Assembly (NCBI GenBank): GCA_964019165.1
Contig: OZ025281.1
Location: 6,481,799-6,545,798 of the forward strand
Length of the DNA: 64,000 nucleotides
DNA from: Mastigias papua
Taxonomy: Eukaryota; Cnidaria; Scyphozoa; Rhizostomeae; Mastigiidae
Direction of reading: 5' to 3'
Shown: positions 1 through 10,079 of the stretch, in pieces
Position numbering within the stretch: the stretch's first letter is position 1
Layout: each line of letters starts with the position of its first letter
Translations under genes and position numbers: made by a program
The notes under the pieces: model-generated
What the model saw: only the letters and a program-made list of their open reading frames with translations
The model's database searches: none
What the model was told of the DNA's origin: nothing

Positions 1-239
1 ATCTTCATAAAGTTTACTCATTGCTCAGTTTGTAGGACCTTTTGCTGAATAGTCCTTCAAATGTGCAGGAGGAATTCTCTCTCTTATTGAATGGCGTAGA
101 GAATTTGATTCTATTCTGTCTCCCTGTAATGTGAATAATTGTATTTCTCCTTTTTAGAACATGTCATTGGTCCCTGCTTGCTCATATGTTACTGAATGTG
201 AACTCAAAGGTCACTATATATGTTGATATGATCTTTGTT

Positions 240-1790
240 TGTCAATGAACTTTGATCTCTATTCTCAAGATGATCCATATCTGTGTTCTTTGCCAACACT
301 GGTGGAGCTTCCTTACTTTTCCATAAATGCACTTAATCCCTTATCAAAAATCCTTTGGTTGTTCCAATTTCATATGGTCCATCATTTTTCTGTCAACTTA
401 CAACTGCCTTATCCCATGTTTTCTGACCTTGTCTTAATGGCTGTATACATACTGTATCACCTTCTTGTAAAACTTTCAAATCTTGTGCTCCCTTGTCATA
501 GTGATTCACTTTTTTCTGTTTGCTCTTAATCAATCTTGTCCTTTTATTCAGAATATGCTGAGCAAGACACTTCCACAACCCTTATTGGGATTATTGCTGG
601 TTTCATAAATAGCAATATATGGGTCTGTTTTGGATTGGGTACATTTATTCGTTAAAGCTTTAGCAGGCTATACAACTGAGTAAGCTTTTCCACACCCTTG
701 TGGATATCCCAAATCACTCATCGTTTGCACAAAATATCAGCTTTTAGAAAAAGATTCACAGGTTTTGGATGAAACTGCCTGCAGACTTTTATCACTAGCA
801 ACTGTAGTAGGTATACCAAATCTTGTAAAATGTTGCTTTATAACCCTGACTACTGCTGAACCTAAAGTTTCTCCACTTTCAAATCTGGAATCCCTTCAAG
901 TCTGTCTGCTGCTCAATAATTGCTGAAGTAATAGACTGTTTTGAGGAGTTTTGCTATTCTATGAAAAAAGATGAACTGCTACCTTTTTCCATGGTGCTTC
1001 AACATCGTTGAATTTAATTGGTTCCTTTTCATAGGCTCTACCAAAGTTAGACATGCATCACATGACTGAGTTATATTAGTTTATGTTTTGTATATCAGTT
1101 GATGTTCCTGGCCAATAGATGCACTCCTCGGCCTTTCTCAACATACTATCACTTCCTAGGTGTGAACTATGTAAAGATTCCTTAGAATTCTTACTTAAAG
1201 ACACTGGAACTACTGCTCTCTCACCTTTAAATATTGTCCCATTATTAACTACAATAGCTCATCCCTGAATGTGAAATATTATGGTACTTGAACTGGTTCA
1301 TCAGTCTTGTTGAAAAGCCAGCCTTTTATAATCACTTCTTTCCAAAGACTCATGATACTGTCACTAGCTGTTTCATCCATCTACTCTTCAAGCTTATCCT
1401 TACCTATTCTTAGATGGCTATTGCATTAGCTTGACTGTGGTTATCTGGGTATTAGCCATTGAATTAAGCTCTAGACAGGGTATCAGCTATGAGGAGATCT
1501 TTTCCTGGTTTATAAGTAACTCTAATGTTATGTTGAGCAAGTTGGAGTAAAATATGGTACTCTGTAACCTATTTGGAGAGTTGTGTAAGGGGTTTGTCAA
1601 AATCATTTCAGGTGGCTTATGATCTGATTCCACCTAAGTCATATGATCAAATGTATACTGGTGAAATTTCTCCATTGGAGGCAAATAATATTGTTAAACT
1701 TTTACTTGTGGATCAAAGCTTGGTATTTGGAATGTTACTAAGGGGAAAATCAGAGAGTTTAATTGCTTGCATCTCTTGACCAACTTCATC
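240..1790 (-). pseudogene. Ty3/gypsy-type pol remnant (RNase H end, integrase)
   Basis: Minus-strand translation in shifting frames gives the end of a retrotransposon RNase H domain (YKPGKDLLIADTLSRA near 1470-1515). It is followed by an integrase zinc-binding region (HLGSDSMLRKAEECIYWPG near 1115-1170) and by core pieces including FGIPTTVASD near 800-830. The C-terminal linker around 393-578 (LKVLQEGDTVCIQPLRQGQK) is typical of gypsy integrase tails. These domains would copy and insert an LTR retrotransposon. The order RNase H then integrase is that of Ty3/gypsy pol. Stops and frameshifts are frequent, so this is an old dead copy. The family assignment is secure; the boundaries are approximate. 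Confidence 0.75.
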
Positions 1791-2203
1791 TTTTAAAAAT
1801 AAATTTACTAGCATGGGATAGATACCTAGTAGTACTGAGGTATAGCAGAGCTGTCACGCTCTGAAATTGAGGTGCAACCAAAAACTCGCGTGACCAGAGT
1901 GAGGCGAGCAACTGACAATTATTTGAAAACATGACATAGCAAAGTTTTGTTTTGAAAAATTGAACTCAACTGCACTTCCCTTTCATTTTTTTACAAGCAG
2001 GCCATATCCTAGAGCATTAATTATCGTAATATTTCCTTTACTTATTTAGTTTGGAAAATACTACATGGCTTTAAAGGACCTACAATCGTTTTCCCTCTAT
2101 ATCCTGCAAGCATTCAACTTCAAATGATAGCGGGATTTGGCACTGATAGAAACAGCTGGCTCCTATTTCAAATTGATAAATGCACTTAATTAAATTAATC
2201 CTA

Positions 2204-2365
2204 TCAGCCCATGTTAAATGTTTCAAACAGAAGTAACAAAATTCCATGTTGAAGGCTAAGTTCCTCAATTTCATCAATATCACTGTCTGACTCTGATGGA
2301 TCGTCTGGTAAGGGAGCATCGATTTCTATTGACGTTTGGATATCTGGAAGATTATATATTTTCAT
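2204..2365 (-). CDS. Short acidic gag-like start ORF downstream of a probable LTR
   Basis: A 53-codon minus-strand ORF starts at the ATG at 2363-2365 with MKIYNLPDIQTSIEIDAP and continues through an acidic stretch (DDPSESDSDIDEIEE). It then stops, and a shifted frame stays open to about 2080. It lies just downstream, on the minus strand, of a TG...CA segment that looks like an LTR. That is where a gag gene would begin. I recognise no capsid or zinc-knuckle motif, so gag is an inference from position only. Confidence 0.25.
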   Translation of the reverse strand: MKIYNLPDIQTSIEIDAPLPDDPSESDSDIDEIEELSLQHGILLLLFETFNMG

Positions 2366-2479
2366 TCGCCTTTCGATATGAGGTACGTATCGAGAGCTCT
2401 CTCAATGATTTCTTCCCTCTCATCTTTACTCCAGAGAGAATCATCTCCATGAACTATCAAGTTGTAATTAAGGGTACTT

Positions 2480-2823
2480 TGTGATGTGGTGAATTTGAAT
2501 TTGATTCCCACAAATATACTTTGATAAACGATTTAGGCCAAGATACGTATAAACATGCAAGAAACAAACCACAGGTAATGAAACAAGCAATTCAGCACGT
2601 AAGCAGAATAAACATAAAATAACAGCAAATATGACATTGAAGAAACACAACGGTAAATCTCAAATAATCTCATGACAATCTCTTAGGTTGAACTTGAATC
2701 CAAACGGTCACTTCTCACATGTTTTGTGAACGTTCTCATGGATCTCTAGGTCACACTCTCTTCCACCCTCTTTTGTTGTGTTAACTCAAGTGTCAAGCAA
2801 ACAACAAGCTATTGTTCTCCACA
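2480..2823 (-). repeat. Possible LTR (minus orientation) next to a polypurine tract
   Basis: On the minus strand a purine run (AGGGGGAGAG, about 2824-2834) is followed by TGTGGAGAAC at 2823. The segment can be read to a CA at about 2480. A purine tract before a TG...CA segment is the usual junction of an internal region and a 3' LTR. Upstream of the tract a short frame ends SFQYEEDEPL-stop. I found no second copy of this segment in the window and no clear primer-binding site, so the call is tentative. Confidence 0.3.
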
Positions 2824-2899
2824 CTCTCCCCCTATTTGAACCAAGGGTGTCAGATAAATTAACTGTCACAATACAAGGTCACAAAGGTTCGTCTTCTTC

Positions 2900-3440
2900 G
2901 TACTGGAATGACTCATTCAACTCATTCAAAGAGATAGACCCTCTCTTAATTGGAGAGTGTCAGTTCAGTTTTCATATTTTAAAAGTCCACTACGTACACC
3001 TTCAAATTATACTACATTTACATAAAAAATTACATGTAAACTGAATATTGAATACAAGATACAAGGGAAACTAAGTACAATAGAAAGTGTATGGAGGGGA
3101 ATTTCTTAAGGAGGAACTCTCTCAGTAGGAAAGCTAATCGAGGAGAGAGCACCCCCTTTGGCAATAATTTATATAATAAGAACAAATTATTTGAATTTAA
3201 TGTATGGATGCTGTTACTAGCAATAGTTATTATTTGTAACTTTTTTCAAAAAAATATGATTTTAGGTTTTTACGAAATCTAATATCAGAAAGGGATTTCT
3301 TTATTCCAGCGGGAATGTCATTCCACATCTTTGCACCAAAATAACGCAATGACCTAATTCCATATTGTGTAGTGTTTTTGTGAGTTAAAAAATATCATTC
3401 CTAGTAGCTTGCCGAGTACCATACTGATGAACAGAATCAA
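2900..3440 (-). other. LINE 3' flank and untranslated sequence, no gene seen
   Basis: AT-rich sequence lies downstream of the minus-strand LINE. The part near 3260-3440 still shows weak protein-like continuity with the LINE C-terminus. Further left I see no convincing poly-A or microsatellite end, so the element border is not fixed. Confidence 0.3.
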
Positions 3441-5680
3441 CTAGATTAAAGAAAGAGAGAAAATAAGTGGGAGAGGTTTTGTTAATTGATACACAAAGGT
3501 GAGCAATTTGAGATGAAAAATATGTTGCAGCTGTAAAATCTTTATATTAACGAATAAAGGGGTAGAGGGAGAAGTAAAGTGCTCAAATGAAATCGCCCTT
3601 AAGACTCTTTTCTGCAGCAGAAACACTGGGGTGATATGAGTTTCATAAGTAAGACCCCAAACTAATATTCCATATTGAAGAAAAGGTGAGAGTAATGAAT
3701 TGTAAAGACATATTAAAATGTCAATAGGTAAAAAGTGTCTCACTTTAAAAAACATACCACAAGTCCTTGTTAGCTTTTTGGAGAGTTCAGTCAAGTGATA
3801 CTTCCATGAAAGGTTGTCATCTAATAGAATGCCAAGAAATTTTATATACTTGGTCTGCTTAACTGGAAGATTACCAATTTTGATACTAACTGTATCAGAA
3901 GAAGAATTCTGAGGAGACTTAAAAATAATAAAACTAGTCTTGTTAATATTGAATGCCAAATTGTTAGCATCAAGCCAAATTTTAACCTTTTTCATTTCCT
4001 TATTAACAGTTTTTTGAAGCAGATTAAGATTCTCACCTTCACAATAAATGTTAGTGTCATCAGCAAATAAATAAACAGATAGTTTATTTGATGAAAGAGG
4101 TAGATCATTAATGTAAATAAGGAAAAGGAGAGGGCCAAGGACTGAGCCTTGAGGGACACCACAGGTAACATTGAGAGACTTTCAGGTAGATCCATTAACA
4201 GAGACATATTGCATTCTATCTGAGATATAGGATTTAAACCAATTCAAGACAGTTCCTCTAATTCCATAATGCTCAAGTTTCATCAAAAGAATGTTATGAT
4301 TCACAGTGTCAAATGCCTTTTTTAAATCAATAAAAATTCCACAGCCATATTTCTTACTATCCAGTGAGTTCTTGATAGCTTCTGTTAAACTAACCAGAGC
4401 ATGGTTAATGGAGTGGCTAGCACAAAAACCAAACTGCAAAGTATACAAGATTTCATACTTTTGTAAGAAACTATAGAGGCGTACATACATGACCTTTTCA
4501 ATGATTTTACTAAAGACAGAGAGAATAGAAGTAGGTCTGTAGTTTGAAGCTGTAAGAGTACAACCTGTCTTAAACAGTGGTATTACCTTAGCTAGCTTCA
4601 TCTTATCTGGGAATATCCCAGACTGAAATGATTCATTAATAATCTGAGAGAGAGGAGATGATATCAATGGAGAAAGAAGCTTTAAAATTTTCATAGGAAT
4701 ACTATTAGGTCCCAGCAATTTACCAGATTGCAGCAGAGAGATTATATCAGAGACTTCAAAAGGGGTCGAAGGAGCAACAAAAAGAATTCCTAACTCTATC
4801 ACCCATGAATTCAACAGGTGACTTATTGGGTCTTGGATTATGTGTAGTGACACTATGAGCAACGTTAACAAAAAACTTATTAAAAGTTGCTGCAATTACA
4901 ATTGGATCTGATGTTATATTACCATTTGAGTCTTTCGGTTTATTGATTACATTTGCACTACTTGATTTCTTAATACTTATAACAGATTTAATTCCTGACC
5001 ACATTTGTTTCATGTTGTTACTATTGTTTTGAAAATAGTTTTGGAAATAAATTGCTTTGCTTTTTTTAAGGAATCTACCACTCGATTTCTAAATCTTCTA
5101 TAAAGGTCAATTACAGTTTGATCATTGTTCCTTTTAATTTGTCTGAACAGTCTGTTTCTGATGCGCATCATTTTTTGAATTTTGCTATTAATCAAGGTTT
5201 ATTCCTGAACTTGATATCTCTCTTCGTCAGTTTCTTTAAAGGTGCATAGGTTTTGACTAAGTCATCAAGACAGGACAGTAGTCTGTTAAATTTAGCATTA
5301 ACATCCAGGGAATGATCATATAAGTAGGTAAGGTCTAACCTAGTAAAGTCTTCCAGGAGGTTATCTTTATTGAGTTTAGAGAAATCATGTTGAGAATATG
5401 ATAAATTCTTATAAGATATACCAGCTTGGTTAACAATCAGAAACTGAGGGAAGTGATCAGTTATCCTAGTCAAAATATGATGGGAGAAATATGGGAGAAA
5501 TAGATTAGAGAAAAAAATATTAGCATAATTTGAAGTTGGAATGTGAGAATTAAAATTAATGAGGTCAATAGTGAAATCTCCTAGGATAAAAACCTGTTTA
5601 TTGAAAACAGCTGAATTGGACAAAGTTTCTTGTATATATTCACTAAAAGTATCAATAGGAGAGCTTGGGTGGCGGTACAT
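3441..5680 (-). pseudogene. Non-LTR retrotransposon (CR1/Jockey group) ORF2 remnant: endonuclease C-part and reverse transcriptase
   Basis: Read on the minus strand from 5680, the order is the C-terminal part of an APE-type endonuclease (VFILGDFTIDL), a basic linker (MMRIRNRLFRQIKRNN), then the reverse transcriptase. RT motifs seen are ASNYRPTSILSVFSKIIEKV, the finger/palm block FIDLKKAFDTVNHNILL, GVPQGSVLGPLLFLIYINDL (about 4100-4160) and the catalytic FADD (about 4060-4075). These are followed by the thumb (KTKYIKFLGILLDDNLSW in the related form) and the C-terminal region to 3441. The RT block is interrupted by one in-frame TGA at 4182-4184. Frameshifts lie near 4790, 5010 and 5195. The N-terminal endonuclease beyond 5680 is missing, as expected for a 5'-truncated LINE insertion. 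The enzyme would nick DNA and reverse-transcribe its own RNA there. Confidence 0.88.
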
Positions 5681-5785
5681 GCAATTCCCAGCAGTCCTCC
5701 ATTTCTATGGTTCTATTCTAATTTCTTGCTTTTCATTTGCTGCTTTTCTACCTATACAGTTCTTTCCATTCTTCTGGGTATGTCT

Positions 5786-5845
5786 ACTTACAACTACTTA
5801 CAACTACTTACAACTACTTACAACTACTTACAATTACTTACAATA
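5786..5845. repeat. 10-bp tandem repeat (CAACTACTTA)n
   Basis: About five to six head-to-tail decamers CAACTACTTA, the last with a T variant, followed by degenerate CAATACTTTT units. The repeat contains no stop in several frames, so it creates false overlapping plus-strand ORFs. Confidence 0.9.
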
Positions 5846-6074
5846 CTTTTTCCTACTGTTTTTCTTGCTGTTGCTTCCTTACAATACTTTTCCCTCCTGT
5901 TTTCCTTTTGACATCACGTGGGTTTTTATCCACGTATTGTGCTTCCCCTTAAATATCCCTTCTCCCCTCTTCTCTTTACTGAGGATGACTCAAGGGTGAG
6001 TAGAAACGTCTGGATTTGTCATACTGTACTGGATTAGTCATACCGGATTTGTCAAAATGCAACCACTGGAATAG

Positions 6075-6785
6075 TCATATGATTCGTCTATAATTAAAAT
6101 GATTTCGTTTTTTGTCGTCGTCCTGATTGTTAAGTTCATACTGGAATGTTCCACGAATGTTCTCAGCGGCCCCTGCTGCACTGCGTCTCTTTGGCCTGAA
6201 ATCTTCTGCATCAGCGTTCAGCTTCACTGGCTTCTGTGCCTTTAAGTCGCAGCTCAGCTCTAACGGGTACTTAGCTGTTTGAATGTTTCCTCCTCTTGTT
6301 TCGCTGTCTCGCCCAACTATAAGTCCCGTGACTTTGCCAATTCTCCACTTCGATCGGTTTTTCTGTTCTCCTTTAATCATGACTATATTTCCAACTTCCA
6401 ATTGAGTCTCTCTACCTTGGTTCGTAGCATCATGCCTTTCACGTAATGCTCTGAAGTACTCTGAGTTCCATTACTTCCATAACGATTCCTTACAACTTAA
6501 TAAGTATTTTGCGCGCCTTCGTAAATCCTTATCCTCTACGTCTGATAGTTGTTCTTCAGGTAGGTAGTTTGCTTTCCCAAATATCAGTGTATTGGGTGTT
6601 AGTGCTGGGAACTGTATGTCATCAATTTATGTCATCCTCAAAATATGACAAAGGTCGGTTATTGATAACAAGTTGAACGTCCAAAAGCACTTCTTGCATC
6701 TCTTTGAAGGTCAACGTAGTTGCTCCGATAGCTTTATAAAGCGCACTCTTTACAATCGCAACCATTCTCTCAAATATTACTCTTA
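6075..6785 (-). pseudogene. BEL/Pao retrotransposon integrase C-terminal half and tail
   Basis: Minus-strand translation gives an integrase core end with ALYKAIGATTLTFKEMQEVL and the NNRPLSYFEDD motif near 6630-6700. The next part includes TPNTLIFGKANYLPEEQ. The C-terminal domain follows (GNIVMIKGEQKNRSKWRIGK, then GRDSETRGGNIQTA and YPLELSCD) and runs to the stop at about 6075. This is the usual end of BEL/Pao polyproteins, where the integrase inserts the cDNA. One in-frame stop (TAA, about 6470) sits between CKESLWK and WNSEYF. The N-terminal part of the integrase is absent: the frame runs directly into Tc1-like transposase sequence at about 6770. Confidence 0.85.
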
Positions 6786-7009
6786 CAAGTACTCCACCAC
6801 GATATGCTATGGGGACCAGAAAGTGCACTCGTCTACCCCCCGCCAGATCTTTTGACCCTGTTGTTGTATACTAGAGACACCCTCTCCGCTTCCGACAAAC
6901 CTTCCCCCTTGGTTTCGAAGCCTTGCGTAATCGGTTGTATTTGTGCACGAATGAGGCAGCATCTAGATAGAAGGCCACTCTATCTTTCCAGAAATCAACG
7001 GTGAATACC
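6770..7009 (-). pseudogene. Tc1-like transposase, C-terminal portion (fragment)
   Basis: Minus strand from about 7000: VDFWKDRVAFYLDAASFVHK, then KASKPRGKV and, in the next frame, HFLVPIAYRGGVLV. These match the DDE catalytic-domain part of Tc1-like cut-and-paste transposases (the block with FYLDGVSFVHK and the later VAIAYGKGVIL-type strand). The missing N-terminal half lies at 7911-8310, on the far side of a hAT-like insertion. On its other side the reading frame passes into BEL/Pao integrase with no visible Tc1 terminal repeat. The element is therefore truncated or rearranged at this end. Confidence 0.65.
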
Positions 7010-7905
7010 AGTATTTCCACTATTCAAATCTTGAATTCCTTAAAACGAGGCCAAAATTTTTCAAAATCCCTTAAAGTTCCTCAAACCAGATTTCAATGTT
7101 CCTTGACTATTTCCTTGTCATTTTTATTCCAACATTAGCCCTGTTAGTATGCATCTGCTGGTTTCTAACTATTACTTTCAAACATTTGCAGCTTTTTAAT
7201 GGTGAATTAAATTATAAGATATTGAAAAAGTGTAAAAAATACTGCTTACAGATTCTTTATGACCTTTAGTCTCTTTGTGTCTCAAGAGCGAAGTTTTGGC
7301 GCAAGATATTTTAGAGTTACAGGGCACGCACATAGGCTGAAAATCACTGTCTTGATTTCTAACTTTTTTATCCAGAACTTGACTATTGGATCCTCTAGCC
7401 AAGGATCACGAGATTTCTGTTCGTACTTTTTCTCCTTTTCGAAAGTTGAAGCCGCACTTTTATCATCAAATATATTACCATCAAATATGTTTTGCTTCAC
7501 CGTGATGTTAGTTCAAATCCGAAATGAACATGATGTTTGAGCGAAAAGATTTACAATTTGATCTATTTACAAACAAAAATGAAATAAAATGTAGAGTATT
7601 TGTAAACACCTGTTTCCTATTCGTAAACATCTTTTTTACAAGGAGTTTACAATAGAAATTCTATCCTATCTCAATTTTGATGTTGCTAACACCTAAGACA
7701 CTGTGTCTGTTTGTTGGGTGCATTTTTCTTACCGAAGTAACACTTTATACACCAGAAAAGCAAATTTCCCAAATAATATTTTACAAGTTTGGACAAACGG
7801 TAAATTCTCTAAAAACTTCCTTAAATATTGCAATTCCTTAAAAAATTCCTTATGGAGCCTAAAATTCCTTGATCTAAGGTAAATTCCTTAAAAGTGGAAA
7901 CACTG
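7010..7905 (-). mobile_element. hAT-like non-autonomous element inserted in a Tc1-like transposase gene
   Basis: The ends are imperfect inverted repeats: CAGTATTTCCACTATTCAA on the left, and on the right AGTGGAAACACTG, which reads CAGTGTTTCCACT on the other strand. CAGTG-type termini are characteristic of hAT elements. The flanking octamers GTGAATAC and GTGATTGT are similar and may be a decayed 8-bp target duplication. Inside, the minus strand encodes a short zinc-finger-like piece in two frames at 7196-7500 (SRDPWLEDPIVKFWIKK, then CVPCNSKISCAKTSLLRHKE with a following H). This resembles the BED/TTF-type fingers found in hAT proteins. No transposase catalytic domain is visible. The motif AATTCCTTAAA recurs near both ends. 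Confidence 0.6.
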
Positions 7906-7910
7906 GTGAT

Positions 7911-8310
7911 TGTTTGGTGACTACTTTTCTTATGTATTTGTCCTTCTTGGATAGAAAGCTTTTTGTGTCCAGCAGTATTTAATAGGCGCACAAAAGGTCT
8001 ATAGTTTCCTCTCGTCAAGCCACTTTCTATGATAACAGTTTTGACTGTACGATTTTGTCCATCATCTCTGAGTTTTCGGAAAGTTCTAATGAACTGCGCT
8101 GTATCTTGATGCAATATAGTTCGTGGTCTCCCTCTCTTTCCTACTGTAAAATTTTTCTTCTGTCCCATTCTTTCCTTGTAGCAGCGATGTACGGAGGGTA
8201 CAGATATTTTTAAGTTCTTAGCAACTTCTCGGTAGCCCTTCCCTTCAGAGGTGACCTTCAAATATGCTGCAGCTCTAGTTTTTCCATAAAACTTTCTTTT
8301 GAACGTCATT
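7911..8310 (-). pseudogene. Tc1-like transposase, N-terminal DNA-binding portion
   Basis: From the ATG at 8310 the minus strand reads MTFKRKFYGKTRAAAYLKV, then GYREVAKNLKISVPSVHRCY, a helix-turn-helix. A GRP-type linker (GKRGRPRTIL) and a second HTH (NRTVKTVIIESGLTRGNY) follow. The HTH-GRPR-HTH layout is that of paired-like DNA-binding domains in Tc1-like transposases, which bind the terminal repeats. About 133 residues remain before the frame enters the hAT-like insertion at about 7905. The catalytic region resumes, broken, at 7009 and below. The remaining frame beyond 7905 is insertion sequence. Confidence 0.75.
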
Positions 8311-8419
8311 GCTGTACTGTGCGGTGATTTGAGGTGATATGAATAAATATGATATGAATAAATATTTATACACAAGAAAATAAACCCTTCAGCATCTAGT
8401 AATATATACATATTTACAA

Positions 8420-9126
8420 TCTTATAAAAGAAGCAGATAAAGATATTTCAAAGGTAATATAGTACCTATATTGTTAATATTGCTGTTCTTCCAGGTGCAA
8501 CCTTCTTTTATGCATGTAGCCACCCATCTCTTATAGTAATACGTGTAATAGAGCGCCATATTGTTGCCCCTCTTCTTATCATAACATCACTGTTGACTAA
8601 CAGATTACCACAGCCTCTTTCCCATCCTGGTACCCTTTCTGATGTCCAATCCGAATGCTGGGCCAGGAACGTACATTCCTCGCAATAAAATGGTAAAAAT
8701 TAATTTAATTACTATGTACATCCTTATGTTACGGACACACATTACTCTTTGCAGGTAGTGAAATACTGCCAGAATACTAAACCTCGTTCCCATGATGGAT
8801 AGTTGACAAATTGGTATCGCAATTTCCATAATGACTGCAGACTTCTACGTGCTTTACCTCAAATATCCATCTGACATTGTTATTCCATGTTATCTTGGGT
8901 CATTTTGTAGCCTCTATGTGTACATAGTTCCTAAGACACTGAAATGCTGGCACTGAAATGAAATACTATGAAAAATCATGAATTTTCACCTTTACCGATG
9001 CCATTTGTATACTAATGACACATCTTACGTAAAAACTGACTTCAAATTCTGAATCTATGATGTCATTTTATTCTAATATGAGTTTATCTCTCACATATCT
9101 TAACATTTCTTCTCCACCCTCTTCAG
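8420..9126. other. Gap without recognisable gene
   Basis: AT-rich sequence upstream of the Tc1-like start codon. It probably includes the 5' non-coding part of that element, but I could not identify its terminal inverted repeat. I see no coding motif. Confidence 0.4.
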
Positions 9127-9431
9127 ACAATCGTTGCCAAAATTGTTGGAACATATTGCAGATTTTTCACTCTTGTCCTTACCTAGCTTCCCCCCTCCCC
9201 CGTACAATGTTGTGTTACTGTGATATACGCTTGGCGTCTCGTAGAATTCGATCGTTTTCACACGTAGCAAAATCTTATCTACAGAATGCAACATTGTTTT
9301 TTTTTTGGGGGGGGGGAGGGGAGGGAGCTTTAAGCCACTTAAACGGCTCGCTTAGTATCAGTACTATTTGAGTCAATGGCCTGCCTTTTAATTTCAGAGA
9401 TTTGTGGTGTTCTAATTTTGGCAACGATTGT
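9127..9431. mobile_element. MITE with 18-bp perfect terminal inverted repeats
   Basis: The left end ACAATCGTTGCCAAAATT is matched exactly by the reverse complement of the right end. The element is 305 bp and has no coding capacity. A C-rich segment (CCCCCCTCCCCCGTACAATG, about 9190-9210) and a G-rich segment (9293-9330) form a second, internal inverted pair around ACAATGTTG/CAACATTGT. The same internal arrangement and the same ACAAT...ATTGT ends occur in the 280-bp MITE pair further right, suggesting one family group. The flanking bases are CAG and AGC; no target duplication longer than two bases is evident. Confidence 0.75.
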
Positions 9432-9752
9432 AGCATGATCAAAACTATTTCCTCAAAAAGTGTATGTATATAGTTAATTCCATATGAGTCTTCATAATCC
9501 TTCAACACACTAATATAATTGTGTAACAGCCTTCCTATAAAAGCATGTTTCGACGCCCTGGTCCTCATCAGTTTATGACATCTTTGACGATAAAATGCTC
9601 GTTAGAACTTTGCTCTATAAGTTGGAATGTTCAATAGAACAGATTTATCATTGTGGTAAATTATTGAACCACCACATGTGGCAAATTGATATACTTTAAA
9701 GGAAGAAACTGTCGTGGAAAGAAACTGTCGTGATTAGAAACTGTCTCAGGAT

Positions 9753-9835
9753 TTAACTGTCGCGAGATAAATCTCGCGATTTTTGCGACATTTTCTTCCG
9801 CGAAAGATTGTTTTTAGCCCTTTCGCGACAGTTAA
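9753..9835. repeat. CG-rich hairpin sequence
   Basis: TCGCGAGAT and ATCTCGCGA form a perfect hairpin around 9760-9780. A wider pair, TTAACTGTCGCGA near 9754 and TCGCGACAGTTAA near 9825, encloses it. The motif AACTGTCG also repeats directly just upstream. In an AT-rich region this is a strong local structure, probably a remnant of a palindromic element. Confidence 0.7.
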
Positions 9836-10079
9836 TTCCCGCGACTTTTAAATTTTTCAGGGAAATTTCAACACAGTTCTTGAATTTTTTAAAAATTATG
9901 TGGGTCCGTCACACAGTGGGCCCAGAATGCGATTATGTGGTAATTTGGGCATAACTTGGTCAATTTTTGTCGTATGAGGGAGTATGACCCCTCATTCTAA
10001 TTGTATCTTTAAACCAGTTACCGTCCTCCCTCTCAACCTGAAAGATATTTCTTTGGGGAGATAGGGAGGGGGCTGGGTC

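Noticed and set aside
5559..5999. A 146-codon plus-strand ORF with aromatic repeats
   Set aside because: It spans the reverse strand of the LINE endonuclease and the CAACTACTTA repeat, which is open in several frames.
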